Shown piece by piece: positions 15,718 to 21,538 of a DNA stretch of 21,538 nt (position 1 is the first letter of the stretch; every line of letters starts with the position of its first letter). A model generated the notes under the pieces. It was not told where the DNA came from. It worked only from the letters and a program-made list of their open reading frames with translations, and did not search any database. The stretch is from an uncultured Clostridia bacterium (GTDB lineage Bacteria; Bacillota; Clostridia; Oscillospirales; CAG-382), in contig CANQVQ010000018.1 of assembly GCA_947627335.1 (NCBI GenBank), positions 1 to 21,538 of the forward strand, written 5' to 3'. The position numbers and the translations under genes are program-made.

Positions 15718-17709
15718 ATGGCAAAACGCACTTTGGAATCCCTGCAGAAGCAGTATGCACGCCAGGTCGCCGACCAGCGCAGAGGTCCGGGCGGACCCGG
15801 CGGACCCGGCGGACGTCGGGGCGGTCCGCGTGCGACCGGAAAACCGAAGAACACGAAAAAAACCGTCCGCCGTCTGCTCTCCTACGTCGGGAAGTATAAG
15901 GGACGGCTGATCCTTGTGCTGGTCTGTATGCTGGTCAGCACGCTGACGTCCCTGCTCGGCTCGTATATGCTTTCCCCGATCATCAACCGGCTGCAGATCT
16001 TCGCCGAAAATGCGGCGGGCAAGGAGAGCGCCGTGAACTGGACGGCGATCGGCAGGGTCGTCAACGGCTTTGTCGAAAAGGTCAGCGAACTGCCCCTTCT
16101 GCGGGGGATTTTGCCGGACGGTCCGTACCGTTCCATCGCGACCTATGTGCTCGCGGCGGTGCTGATCCTCGCCTGCGTCTACCTCGTCGGGGTGGCGAGC
16201 AACTATCTGCAGGCGCGTCTGATGCTGACGGTATCCCAGAACGCGACGGAAGCCATTCGCAACGACCTGTTCGCCAAACTGCAGAGCCTGCCGGTGCGGT
16301 ACTTCGACGCGAACACGACCGGGGAGATCATGTCCCGGTTCACCAACGACGTCGACAACATCGACATGATGCTCAACAACTCGCTCACGTCGCTCGTATC
16401 CGGCTCGATCTCGCTGATCGGGACGTTCCTGTTCATGGTTTCGACCAACTTGATCCTGTCGTTCATCACGGTCTGCTTCCTGCCGATCTTCGCGCTCGGC
16501 GGTCGTGCGCTCGCACGGGCGTCCTCCCGGTACTATTCGGGGCAGCAGGCGGCGCTCGGTGCGGTCAACGGCTACATCGAGGAGACCGTGACGGGCGCGA
16601 AGGTCGTCAAGGTGTTCAACCACGAAGCGGTCTGCGACGAGGAGTTCGACCTGCTCAACGAGGACCTGCGGGATAAGCAGTTCCGTGCGCAGTTCTACGG
16701 CGGGATCATGGGCCCGGTCATGGGCAACACGAGCCAGATCGCGTATGCGCTGACCGTCGGGATCGGCGGCGTGCTCGCGTTCACGCGTGGATTCGGTGCG
16801 GGCGACCTGACGGTGTTCGCGAATTATTCGCGGCAGTTCTCCATGCCGATCAACATGATCTCCCAGCAGATGAGCACGATCTTCGCGGCGCTCGCCGGCG
16901 CGGAGCGGGTGTTCAACGTGATGGATATGTCCCCCGAAGAGCCGGACGCCCCGGACGCGGAAAAGATGCCGCTGATGCGCGGATACGTCGAATTGAAGGA
17001 CGTTTCGTTCGGCTATGTGCCGGAAAAGACCATCCTCAAGCACATCTCGCTCTACGCGAAGCCCGGGCAGAAGATCGCCTTTGTCGGCTCGACCGGGGCG
17101 GGGAAGACGACGGTCACGAACCTGCTCAATCGGTTCTACGACATCGACGAAGGGGAGATCACGATCGATGGCGTGCCGATCCGGCGCATCAAGCGCGACG
17201 TCCTGCGCAAGAACATCGCGATGGTCCTGCAGGATACTCACCTGTTCACCGGCACGGTCATGGAGAACATCCGCTACGGGCGGCTGGACGCGACGGACGA
17301 CGAGGTTGTCGCCGCCGCCAAGACCGCTTCGGCGCACAGCTTCATCACCCGCCTGTCCGAAGGCTATAACACGCTGATCGAAGGCGACGGGGCGAACCTG
17401 TCGCAGGGACAGCGGCAGTTGCTGAATATCGCCCGTGCGGCGCTCTCAAAAGCCCCGATTTTGGTGCTGGACGAGGCGACAAGCTCGGTCGATACCCGTA
17501 CCGAGCGACACATCGAGGAAGGCATGGACCGCCTGATGGCGGACCGCACGACGTTCGTCATCGCGCACCGCCTTTCTACGGTCCGCAACGCGAACGCGAT
17601 CATGGTGCTCGAAAAGGGCGAGATCATCGAACGCGGCAGTCACGAGGACCTGCTCGCCCTCGGCGGTCGCTATTACGAGCTGTACACCGGCAAGAAGGAA
17701 CTGGACTGA
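15718..17709 (+). CDS. ABC exporter half-transporter with intact ATP site (heterodimer partner B)
   Basis: A 663-residue half-transporter. The N-terminus is an unusual basic Gly/Pro-rich tail (RRGPGGPGGPGGRRGG, 21-36) before the membrane domain (about 60-400). The loop between the first two membrane helices is long (about 90-140). In the ATPase, Walker A is GSTGAGKTT (457-465), Walker B ends with the normal D585-E586 (ILVLDEATSSVD), and H617 is present (FVIAHRLST). The signature reads LSQGQ (561-565) rather than LSGGQ, as expected for the half that faces the degenerate site of its partner. AGGGGGTG just before the ATG at 15718 lies at the end of the preceding gene, giving tight coupling. Confidence 0.94.
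   Translation: MAKRTLESLQKQYARQVADQRRGPGGPGGPGGRRGGPRATGKPKNTKKTVRRLLSYVGKYKGRLILVLVCMLVSTLTSLLGSYMLSPIINRLQIFAENAAGKESAVNWTAIGRVVNGFVEKVSELPLLRGILPDGPYRSIATYVLAAVLILACVYLVGVASNYLQARLMLTVSQNATEAIRNDLFAKLQSLPVRYFDANTTGEIMSRFTNDVDNIDMMLNNSLTSLVSGSISLIGTFLFMVSTNLILSFITVCFLPIFALGGRALARASSRYYSGQQAALGAVNGYIEETVTGAKVVKVFNHEAVCDEEFDLLNEDLRDKQFRAQFYGGIMGPVMGNTSQIAYALTVGIGGVLAFTRGFGAGDLTVFANYSRQFSMPINMISQQMSTIFAALAGAERVFNVMDMSPEEPDAPDAEKMPLMRGYVELKDVSFGYVPEKTILKHISLYAKPGQKIAFVGSTGAGKTTVTNLLNRFYDIDEGEITIDGVPIRRIKRDVLRKNIAMVLQDTHLFTGTVMENIRYGRLDATDDEVVAAAKTASAHSFITRLSEGYNTLIEGDGANLSQGQRQLLNIARAALSKAPILVLDEATSSVDTRTERHIEEGMDRLMADRTTFVIAHRLSTVRNANAIMVLEKGEIIERGSHEDLLALGGRYYELYTGKKELD
15784..15814 (+). repeat. 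Short 9-bp tandem repeat coding for Pro-Gly-Gly
   Basis: The unit GGACCCGGC is repeated at 15793-15801 and 15802-15810, with an imperfect unit before (15784-15792) and a partial one after. It encodes the PGGPGGPGG tract in the exporter's N-terminal tail and could change length by slippage without breaking the frame. Confidence 0.6.
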
Positions 17710-17721
17710 AAAAAGCAAAAA

Positions 17722-17760
17722 AAGCGATGCTTCCCTGCCAAAAACGGGGAAACATCGCTT
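17722..17760. terminator. Bidirectional terminator between ABC exporter and rsmE
   Basis: AAGCGATG (17722-17729) pairs with CATCGCTT (17753-17760), and the inner TTCCC/GGGAA extends the stem past a C/A mismatch. A-rich sequence flanks the left side and CTTTTC the right, so it can end both the + strand exporter operon and the - strand rsmE transcript. Confidence 0.85.
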
Positions 17761-17764
17761 CTTT

Positions 17765-18502
17765 TCAGAACAGGATATTGCACGCGGAAAGCACGAACAG
17801 CGGAGCGGTTTCGGTGCGCAGGATCCGCGTTCCGAGCCCGACGAGGGAAAGCCCGGCACGCTTCGCCGTCTCCGCCTCCGACGGGGAGATGCCGCCCTCC
17901 GGTCCGACGAGGAACGCGACCCGTTCCGCGCCTGCGGACGCTTCCAGCACCTGTCGCAGCGGGACCGTCCCGCCTCCCTCGTAGCAGAGGAACGCACAGT
18001 CCGCTTCCGCCGCTTCCGCGCACGCGTCCGCGAAGGACAGCAGTCCCCGCACCGGCGGGACGACGCTCCGCCCGCTCTGTGCGGCGGCGGACTCGGCGAT
18101 CTTCTGCATTCGCTGCTTCCTCTTTTCCATCGCCTGACCGTCCGGTCGCGCCACGCAGCGTTCGCTCAGGACGAACACGATCTCGGCGCACCCCAGCTCG
18201 ACGGATTTCTGCACGACGAAGTCCGCCTTTTCCCCCTTCGGCAGGCACTGGTAGACGGTGACGCGGGCGGGCAGTTCGCCGTTGTCCTCGACCCCGTCGC
18301 CAAGCCGTGCGAGGAAGCACCCCGGTTCGTAGGAAACGATTTCGGCGGGATAGACGACGTTCCTGCCGTCGCAGACCGTGAGTTTCCCGCCGACCGGGAT
18401 CCGCAGGACGTTGCGGATGTGGTTCGCGTCCGAACCGCCGACGCGGACGGTCCCGTCCCGTATCTCGCCAGCCGGAACGAACACACGGGGAATGAATGCC
18501 AT
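17765..18502 (-). CDS. rsmE: 16S rRNA (uracil-1498-N3)-methyltransferase RsmE
   Basis: A 245-residue SPOUT-class methyltransferase that modifies U1498 of 16S rRNA near the decoding centre, using S-adenosylmethionine. The N-terminal PUA-like domain includes GSDANHIRNVLRIPVGGKL (23-41). The knot region carries the family motifs KIAESAAAQSGR (134-145), FLVGPEGGISPSE (197-209) and LGTRILRTETA (223-233). The length is normal. The ATG at 18502 has AAGGGG five bases upstream; the longer in-frame reading crosses the promoter. It is transcribed alone from its own promoter, without the prmA neighbour often seen. Confidence 0.96.
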   Translation of the reverse strand: MAFIPRVFVPAGEIRDGTVRVGGSDANHIRNVLRIPVGGKLTVCDGRNVVYPAEIVSYEPGCFLARLGDGVEDNGELPARVTVYQCLPKGEKADFVVQKSVELGCAEIVFVLSERCVARPDGQAMEKRKQRMQKIAESAAAQSGRSVVPPVRGLLSFADACAEAAEADCAFLCYEGGGTVPLRQVLEASAGAERVAFLVGPEGGISPSEAETAKRAGLSLVGLGTRILRTETAPLFVLSACNILF

Positions 18503-18533
18503 AGGAACCCCTTCTTTCGGTTTTTGCGGGGAC

Positions 18534-18562
18534 AGTATAGCAGAAAAGAGGCGCTTTGTCAA
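18534..18562 (-). promoter_or_regulatory. Consensus promoter of rsmE
   Basis: On the - strand, TTGACA (18557-18562) and TATACT (18534-18539) are separated by 17 bases. The predicted start near 18527 leaves a short leader of about 25 bases. Confidence 0.88.
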
Positions 18563-18624
18563 GCCGAAACGAACTTTGCCGGAAACCGTCGAACGCTTTC
18601 GGCGTGGAAAAACGCGAAAAGGTC

Positions 18625-18653
18625 TTGACAGACCGGGTCAAAATGCGTATAAT
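18625..18653 (+). promoter_or_regulatory. Consensus promoter of the DUF1292 gene
   Basis: TTGACA (18625-18630) and TATAAT (18648-18653) match consensus and are separated by 17 bases. The spacer begins with the 9-base palindrome GACCGGGTC (18631-18639), a possible operator. It diverges from the rsmE promoter about 60 bases away. Confidence 0.88.
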
Positions 18654-18698
18654 AAGAGAGTACCTGAGAAAACCGCTTACATGAAAGGATGGGTGCAA

Positions 18699-19052
18699 AT
18701 GGATAAGGAGAAAAATCTGGAGTCCGACGAATCGATGGAGGACGACGAGAAGCTGTACACGCTGACCGACGAGGAAGGCAACGAAAGCCAGTTCGCTCTG
18801 ATCGGAGAATTGGAGCTGGACGGGCAATCGTATCTGGCGATGATCCCTGCGGATGCGGAGCAGGACAGCGAGGAGGACGAGGAGTACGTCATCCTGAAGG
18901 TCACGGAGGACGAAAACGGGGAGGAGATCCTCGTTACGATCGACGATGACGACGAGTTCGACCGCGTCGCGGACGCCTTCGAGGACCGTTTCATGAACGA
19001 ATACGACCTCGACGAGGACGGCTCGGAAGCGCCGGAGGACGGCGGGAACTAA
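18699..19052 (+). CDS. DUF1292 family protein
   Basis: A strongly acidic 117-residue protein. Its core (about 20-90) has the DUF1292 pattern of short beta strands: LYTLTDEEGNESQFALIG, then ELDGQSYLAMIPADAE, EEYVILKVTEDENGEEIL and TIDDDDEFDRVADAFEDRF. The family is widespread in Bacillota, usually beside ruvX/yrrK-type genes, and has no established function; those neighbours are absent here. The ATG at 18699 has GAAAGGATGG upstream. An in-frame ATG at 18681 lies closer to the promoter but has no ribosome site. The unusually perfect promoter suggests high expression. Confidence 0.88.
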   Translation: MDKEKNLESDESMEDDEKLYTLTDEEGNESQFALIGELELDGQSYLAMIPADAEQDSEEDEEYVILKVTEDENGEEILVTIDDDDEFDRVADAFEDRFMNEYDLDEDGSEAPEDGGN

Positions 19053-19103
19053 GAACATATCCCCTCGGGGCGGGAAGCGTCCCGCAAAGTTCTTCGGAGC
19101 GTT

Positions 19104-19294
19104 CAAAAACAGTTTCCTGCGGGGTGCGTGCGGTCCTTTTGACCCTTGCCTCGTGAAAAAACCCACAAGAAAGAAAGGGAGTCCACATTCCGGCGTGGTG
19201 TGCAGGCCTCCCGCTGTGCATTCTGCGCGGCGGACGTTGGAAGTACTAAAGCGACGGAGAGGACACCCACCTGCACAGAGCAGGGTTTCTTTTC
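19104..19294 (+). ncRNA. ssrS: Candidate 6S RNA (RNA polymerase-binding regulatory RNA)
   Basis: The gene-free stretch 19053-19554 holds a segment that folds like 6S RNA. A closing helix pairs CCTGC (19116-19120) with GCAGG (19280-19284), then GGGT (19122-19125) with ACCC (19265-19268) and GTCC (19133-19136) with GGAC (19261-19264). A large weakly paired middle follows, and a terminal arm has GGGAG/CTCCC (19177-19181, 19208-19212) capped by CCAC/GTGG (19183-19186, 19195-19198). The 3' part GCGACGGAGAGGACACCCAC, followed by a CCTGC...GCAGG mini-hairpin, resembles the 3' strand and release hairpin of E. coli 6S RNA. 6S RNA imitates an open promoter and sequesters sigma-A polymerase. The ends are approximate; I see no promoter immediately upstream, so it may be processed from the DUF1292 transcript. 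The family call is from memory of the consensus. Confidence 0.55.
19270..19292 (+). terminator. Short hairpin with T-rich tail at the 3' end of the candidate 6S RNA
   Basis: CCTGC (19270-19274) and GCAGG (19280-19284) form a 5-bp stem with loop ACAGA, followed by GTTTCTTTT. It may end the candidate RNA or act as its alternative 3' hairpin. Confidence 0.4.
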
Positions 19295-19356
19295 CATGGG
19301 GGCACGCCCATCGCGGGAAATCGATATTCTTTTCGGGCGGAAAATTTTCGGGCGGC

Positions 19357-19402
19357 AACCGCGATCACGGCGGTTTCCCGTCCGCCTGCGGGACGATTTT
19401 TT
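19357..19402 (+). terminator. Double hairpin with T-run
   Basis: AACCGC/GCGGTT (19357-19362, 19370-19375) is followed directly by TCCCG/CGGGA (19376-19380, 19389-19393) and then CGATTTTTTG. Just before it, TTTTCGGGCGG occurs twice (19330-19340 and 19345-19355). This is a plausible + strand terminator. Confidence 0.5.
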
Positions 19403-19465
19403 GCATTTTTATTCCGCTGAAGTTTATCGACCCTCGAAACGGTCGCAGACGTACCGTGTCCGGAC

Positions 19466-19490
19466 GGACGGCGTGCGTCCTTTTTCTTTT
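19466..19490 (+). terminator. Rho-independent terminator
   Basis: GGACG (19466-19470) and CGTCC (19476-19480) form a short GC-rich stem with loop GCGTG, followed by TTTTTCTTTT on the + strand. Confidence 0.65.
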
Positions 19491-19502
19491 CACAAAAGCA
19501 GA

Positions 19503-19541
19503 CGGCGGACCGCCGCAAATCGCGACGGTCCGCCGTTTTTT
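19503..19541 (+). terminator. Strong rho-independent terminator facing the mnmM-like gene
   Basis: CGGCGGACCG (19503-19512) and CGGTCCGCCG (19526-19535) form a perfect 10-bp stem with a 13-base loop, followed by six T residues on the + strand. In the other direction only TCTGCTTTTG follows, so it may also serve weakly for the - strand gene ending at 19555. Confidence 0.85.
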
Positions 19542-19554
19542 CGTTGATTTTGAA

Positions 19555-20109
19555 TCACTGAGCCTTTTCCACGAGGAAAAAATAAGGTGACGTCGGGGAA
19601 TTGACGAGCTGCAGTTTCGAGCAGCAGAATTTCCGCCGGTCGAGCGCGGAAAGGGCTTCGCAGACCGCCTCCCCCTCCAAACGCCCCTCCTCGTGCCCGG
19701 GATAGATCGCCATGAGCAGGGCGCCGTCCGGGGACAGCAGGTCGATCGCCGTTCGCAGGGCGGGCAGGGTGGTTTCGCGTCTGGTCGTGACGGTGCGGTC
19801 GCTGCCCGGCAGCCAGCCGAGGTTGAACATCCCGACGCAGAGCGGTTCGCGGATATATTCCGCCGCACGGTGGTGGGAATCGCAGATAAGCCGGACGTTT
19901 TCCGGCGCACCCTCCCGCTTCAGCAGGGCGGCGGTGCTTTCGAGCGCCGCAGGCTGCACGTCAAAGGCGTACACCCGACCGCCTTCCCCGACCGCACGGG
20001 AGAGGAAGAGCGTGTCGTGCCCGTTCCCCATCGTGAAGTCCGCGCAGGTCCCGCCCGGTCGGATGTGCCGGAGCAGCAATTCTTTTTGCAGGGCAAGCAG
20101 GTCAAGCAT
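19555..20109 (-). CDS. mnmM: MnmM/YtqB-like tRNA (mnm5s2U34) methyltransferase
   Basis: A 184-residue class I SAM-dependent methyltransferase. Motif I is ADFTMGNGHDTLFLSRAVG (23-41) and the acidic end of strand 2 is VYAFDVQ (46-52). The family-specific FNLGWLPGSDRTVTTRRETT (95-114) and YPGHEEG (136-142) are those of the former rRNA_methylase/YtqB family. Bacillus and Staphylococcus members of that family were shown to make the final methylation of mnm5s2U at the tRNA wobble position in Gram-positive bacteria. AAAAGGA lies eight bases upstream of the ATG at 20109; the frame extends further upstream but overlaps the permease gene. It lies 58 bases after the permease stop codon, possibly on the same transcript. 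Confidence 0.87.
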   Translation of the reverse strand: MLDLLALQKELLLRHIRPGGTCADFTMGNGHDTLFLSRAVGEGGRVYAFDVQPAALESTAALLKREGAPENVRLICDSHHRAAEYIREPLCVGMFNLGWLPGSDRTVTTRRETTLPALRTAIDLLSPDGALLMAIYPGHEEGRLEGEAVCEALSALDRRKFCCSKLQLVNSPTSPYFFLVEKAQ

Positions 20110-20167
20110 AGGGGTTCCTTTTCCCGAGAAGATTTGCGAAGAAGGCGGATTTTTGCACGCGGGACCG

Positions 20168-21538
20168 TCATTCCGTCCGCAGCGCAAGCACCGGGTCCTT
20201 CTTGGCGGCGATATGGGACGGCACCAGCCCGGCGACGACGGTCAGGAGGATACTGATAAGCATCAGGACCCCTGCGCCGACGAGCGGCAGCGCCGCGTTG
20301 ATCGCCGTGATGCCGGAGGCGGCATGAATGATCAGGTTGACCGGAATGCACAGAAGGACCGTCGCGAGCAGTCCGATTGCCCCGGCGCAGAAGCCGACGA
20401 TAAGCGTTTCGGCGTTAAAGACGCGGGAAATATCCCGGCGGGAAGCGCCGATCGCACGCAGAATGCCGATCTCCTTCGTCCGTTCGAGCACGGAGATATA
20501 GGTGATGATCCCGATCATGATCGAGGACACGATCAGCGAAATGGACACGAAGGCGATCAGCACATAGGAGATCCCGTCGATGATCCGCGTGACCGACGAG
20601 AGCATCAGCCCGACGAGGTCGGTATAGGTGATCTCTTTTTCCTCGTCGACGCTTTCGTTGTAGGCGGCGATGAAGTCCTCAAGCCGTTCCTTGGACGCAA
20701 AATCCTTCGCGTAAAGCGAGATGGAAGCCGGCGACGCCGGGTCGACGAACCCGAGGTCCACCAGACGCCGTTCGTAAACGGTGTCGGAAACCATCTGCTT
20801 GCGGTAGACGTCGAAGAGGGCGCACTTCTCCTCCTCCGTCATTTCCGCGTAGGCGGCGTCGAACAGATCGGCGAGCTGTGCGGTCGTGTACTGCGCGAGC
20901 ACCTCCTCGGCGGCGGAAGCCGAAAGAGAAGCGGTCAACAGCGTCCGCACCACTTCCTCCAACTGCGTTTCCGGCATGGCGGCGAGCAGCTGGGCGACGA
21001 GCGCAGTGGTTTCGGGCGTGACCGTGGACGGGTCAAGCTGCCCGGACGAACGGAGCGCTTCGACCATCTCTTCGCCCGTCATATTTTCGAGCTGTGCGAG
21101 GTAGGCGGCGTATTCGTCGTCGACCGGCGTATTCGACGCGATCGCGAGCAAAAGCTGTTTGAAAACTTCCGGGTCCGCGTCGGCGAGGTCATAGAAATGC
21201 TCGGACGCGTAGGCGGCACGTTCCTCGGCGGACATCGCGGCAAGCTGCGCATCGACGAGTTCCCCGACGTTCGCGGAGAGCAGATCGGTCATCACGTCCG
21301 CCTTGCGGCGCTGATTGCCGTTGACCCATTCGCCGAACAGTTCCGCCTTTTCGTCGTCCGGGCGGGAGGAAAAGCTCCCGTCGTCGTAGGGAAGGCCGGT
21401 CAGCACGTCGACGTCCGGCGTTTGCTCGGTCTGCTGCTTTGCGATGTCGGACGTACGCACTTCCGCCATCAGTTCCTCGGCGAGCGAACGATCATACGCG
21501 ATCGTGCCGGTCCGCCGGGAAGTCGATACGGCGTCCGG
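20168..21538 (-). CDS. MacB/FtsX-type ABC transporter permease (gene cut by window edge)
   Basis: The frame is open to base 21538, so the N-terminus, which may carry a fused ATPase domain as in many Bacillota homologues, is missing. The visible 457 residues comprise a long acidic, Ala-rich extracytoplasmic region with repeated helical units (MSAEERAAYASEHFYDL, MTGEEMVEALRSSGQL, MPETQLEEVVRTLL, MTEEEKCALFDVY) and then three membrane segments. The cytoplasmic coupling motif of MacB-type permeases, LERTKEIGILRAIGASRRDIS, follows the first of them. The C-terminus AAKKDPVLALRTE is typical. Proteins of this type use ATP to drive extracytoplasmic movement, exporting peptides or moving envelope substrates, rather than carrying small molecules through the membrane. 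The substrate is unknown. Confidence 0.9.
   Translation of the reverse strand, partial: PDAVSTSRRTGTIAYDRSLAEELMAEVRTSDIAKQQTEQTPDVDVLTGLPYDDGSFSSRPDDEKAELFGEWVNGNQRRKADVMTDLLSANVGELVDAQLAAMSAEERAAYASEHFYDLADADPEVFKQLLLAIASNTPVDDEYAAYLAQLENMTGEEMVEALRSSGQLDPSTVTPETTALVAQLLAAMPETQLEEVVRTLLTASLSASAAEEVLAQYTTAQLADLFDAAYAEMTEEEKCALFDVYRKQMVSDTVYERRLVDLGFVDPASPASISLYAKDFASKERLEDFIAAYNESVDEEKEITYTDLVGLMLSSVTRIIDGISYVLIAFVSISLIVSSIMIGIITYISVLERTKEIGILRAIGASRRDISRVFNAETLIVGFCAGAIGLLATVLLCIPVNLIIHAASGITAINAALPLVGAGVLMLISILLTVVAGLVPSHIAAKKDPVLALRTE

Noticed and set aside
13817..15760. A 647-codon open frame on the - strand
   Set aside because: It lies opposite the first ABC exporter gene, whose motifs are intact; the product is His/Asp/Arg-rich, as expected for a shadow frame.
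15670..17337. A 555-codon open frame on the - strand
   Set aside because: It is antisense to the second ABC exporter gene; same reasoning and no motif.
13342..17760. MarR plus ABC exporter as a new defence or resistance system
   Set aside because: The arrangement is a common drug-efflux operon in Bacillota, and every motif fits the known heterodimeric exporters.
17673..19358. A 561-codon open frame on the - strand
   Set aside because: It crosses rsmE in another frame, two divergent consensus promoters, the DUF1292 gene and the candidate RNA; not compatible with a real gene.
19146..19590. Two overlapping + strand frames of about 135-145 codons after the DUF1292 gene
   Set aside because: They cross the candidate RNA and three terminator hairpins, lack ribosome sites, and encode Arg/Ser-rich sequence without similarity to known proteins.
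1..21538. CRISPR array, tRNA or rRNA genes, insertion sequence ends
   Set aside because: I looked for regularly spaced repeats, tRNA-like cloverleafs with TTCGA loops, rRNA-like segments and terminal inverted repeats with a transposase frame, and found none.

Overview
The window looks like a chromosomal segment of a GC-rich member of the Bacillota (Firmicutes), most likely a Clostridia/Oscillospirales-type anaerobe. The evidence is a YolD-like protein next to a Y-family polymerase, a DUF1292 protein, a YtqB/MnmM-type tRNA methyltransferase, a MarR-controlled heterodimeric ABC exporter, a PucR/CdaR-like regulator ahead of ftsEX, and strong AGGAG-type ribosome binding sites with near-consensus sigma-A promoters. 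The species cannot be named from the sequence alone.

Layout, left to right. (1) 1-1232, + strand: the 3' part of a Y-family DNA polymerase gene and a downstream YolD-like gene. (2) 1390-4442, - strand: a visibly more AT-rich accessory block with an XRE/TPR regulator, a zinc-dependent phospholipase C-like protein, a small zinc-ribbon protein and a GNAT acetyltransferase. A 13-bp-stem bidirectional terminator separates it from region 1. (3) 4736-12873, - strand, transcribed right to left: PucR/CdaR-like regulator, ftsE, ftsX, an EnvC-like M23 endopeptidase, an S41 protease, greA, lysS and a second GNAT gene. FtsEX with an M23 hydrolase is the known machinery coupling septal peptidoglycan hydrolysis to division, and the regulator at the head has a clear promoter with A-tracts upstream. 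(4) 13232-17760, + strand: MarR regulator and two ABC half-exporters whose motifs mark a heterodimer with one degenerate ATP site. (5) 17765-18502, - strand: rsmE with its own consensus promoter. (6) 18625-19541, + strand: a DUF1292 gene, then 500 bases without a gene that hold a candidate 6S RNA and several stacked terminators. (7) 19555-21538, - strand: an MnmM-like methyltransferase downstream of a MacB-type ABC permease that runs off the right edge.

Most of the window is ordinary core genome. The points I would look at again are: an S41 protease whose PDZ domain appears to lack about 13 residues in frame; a candidate 6S RNA with a terminator cluster; an imperfect direct repeat bracketing the phospholipase-like gene; and the regulatory link between a PucR-type sensor and the division/cell-wall-hydrolase genes. 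I found no CRISPR array, tRNA, rRNA, insertion sequence or convincing new multi-gene system.
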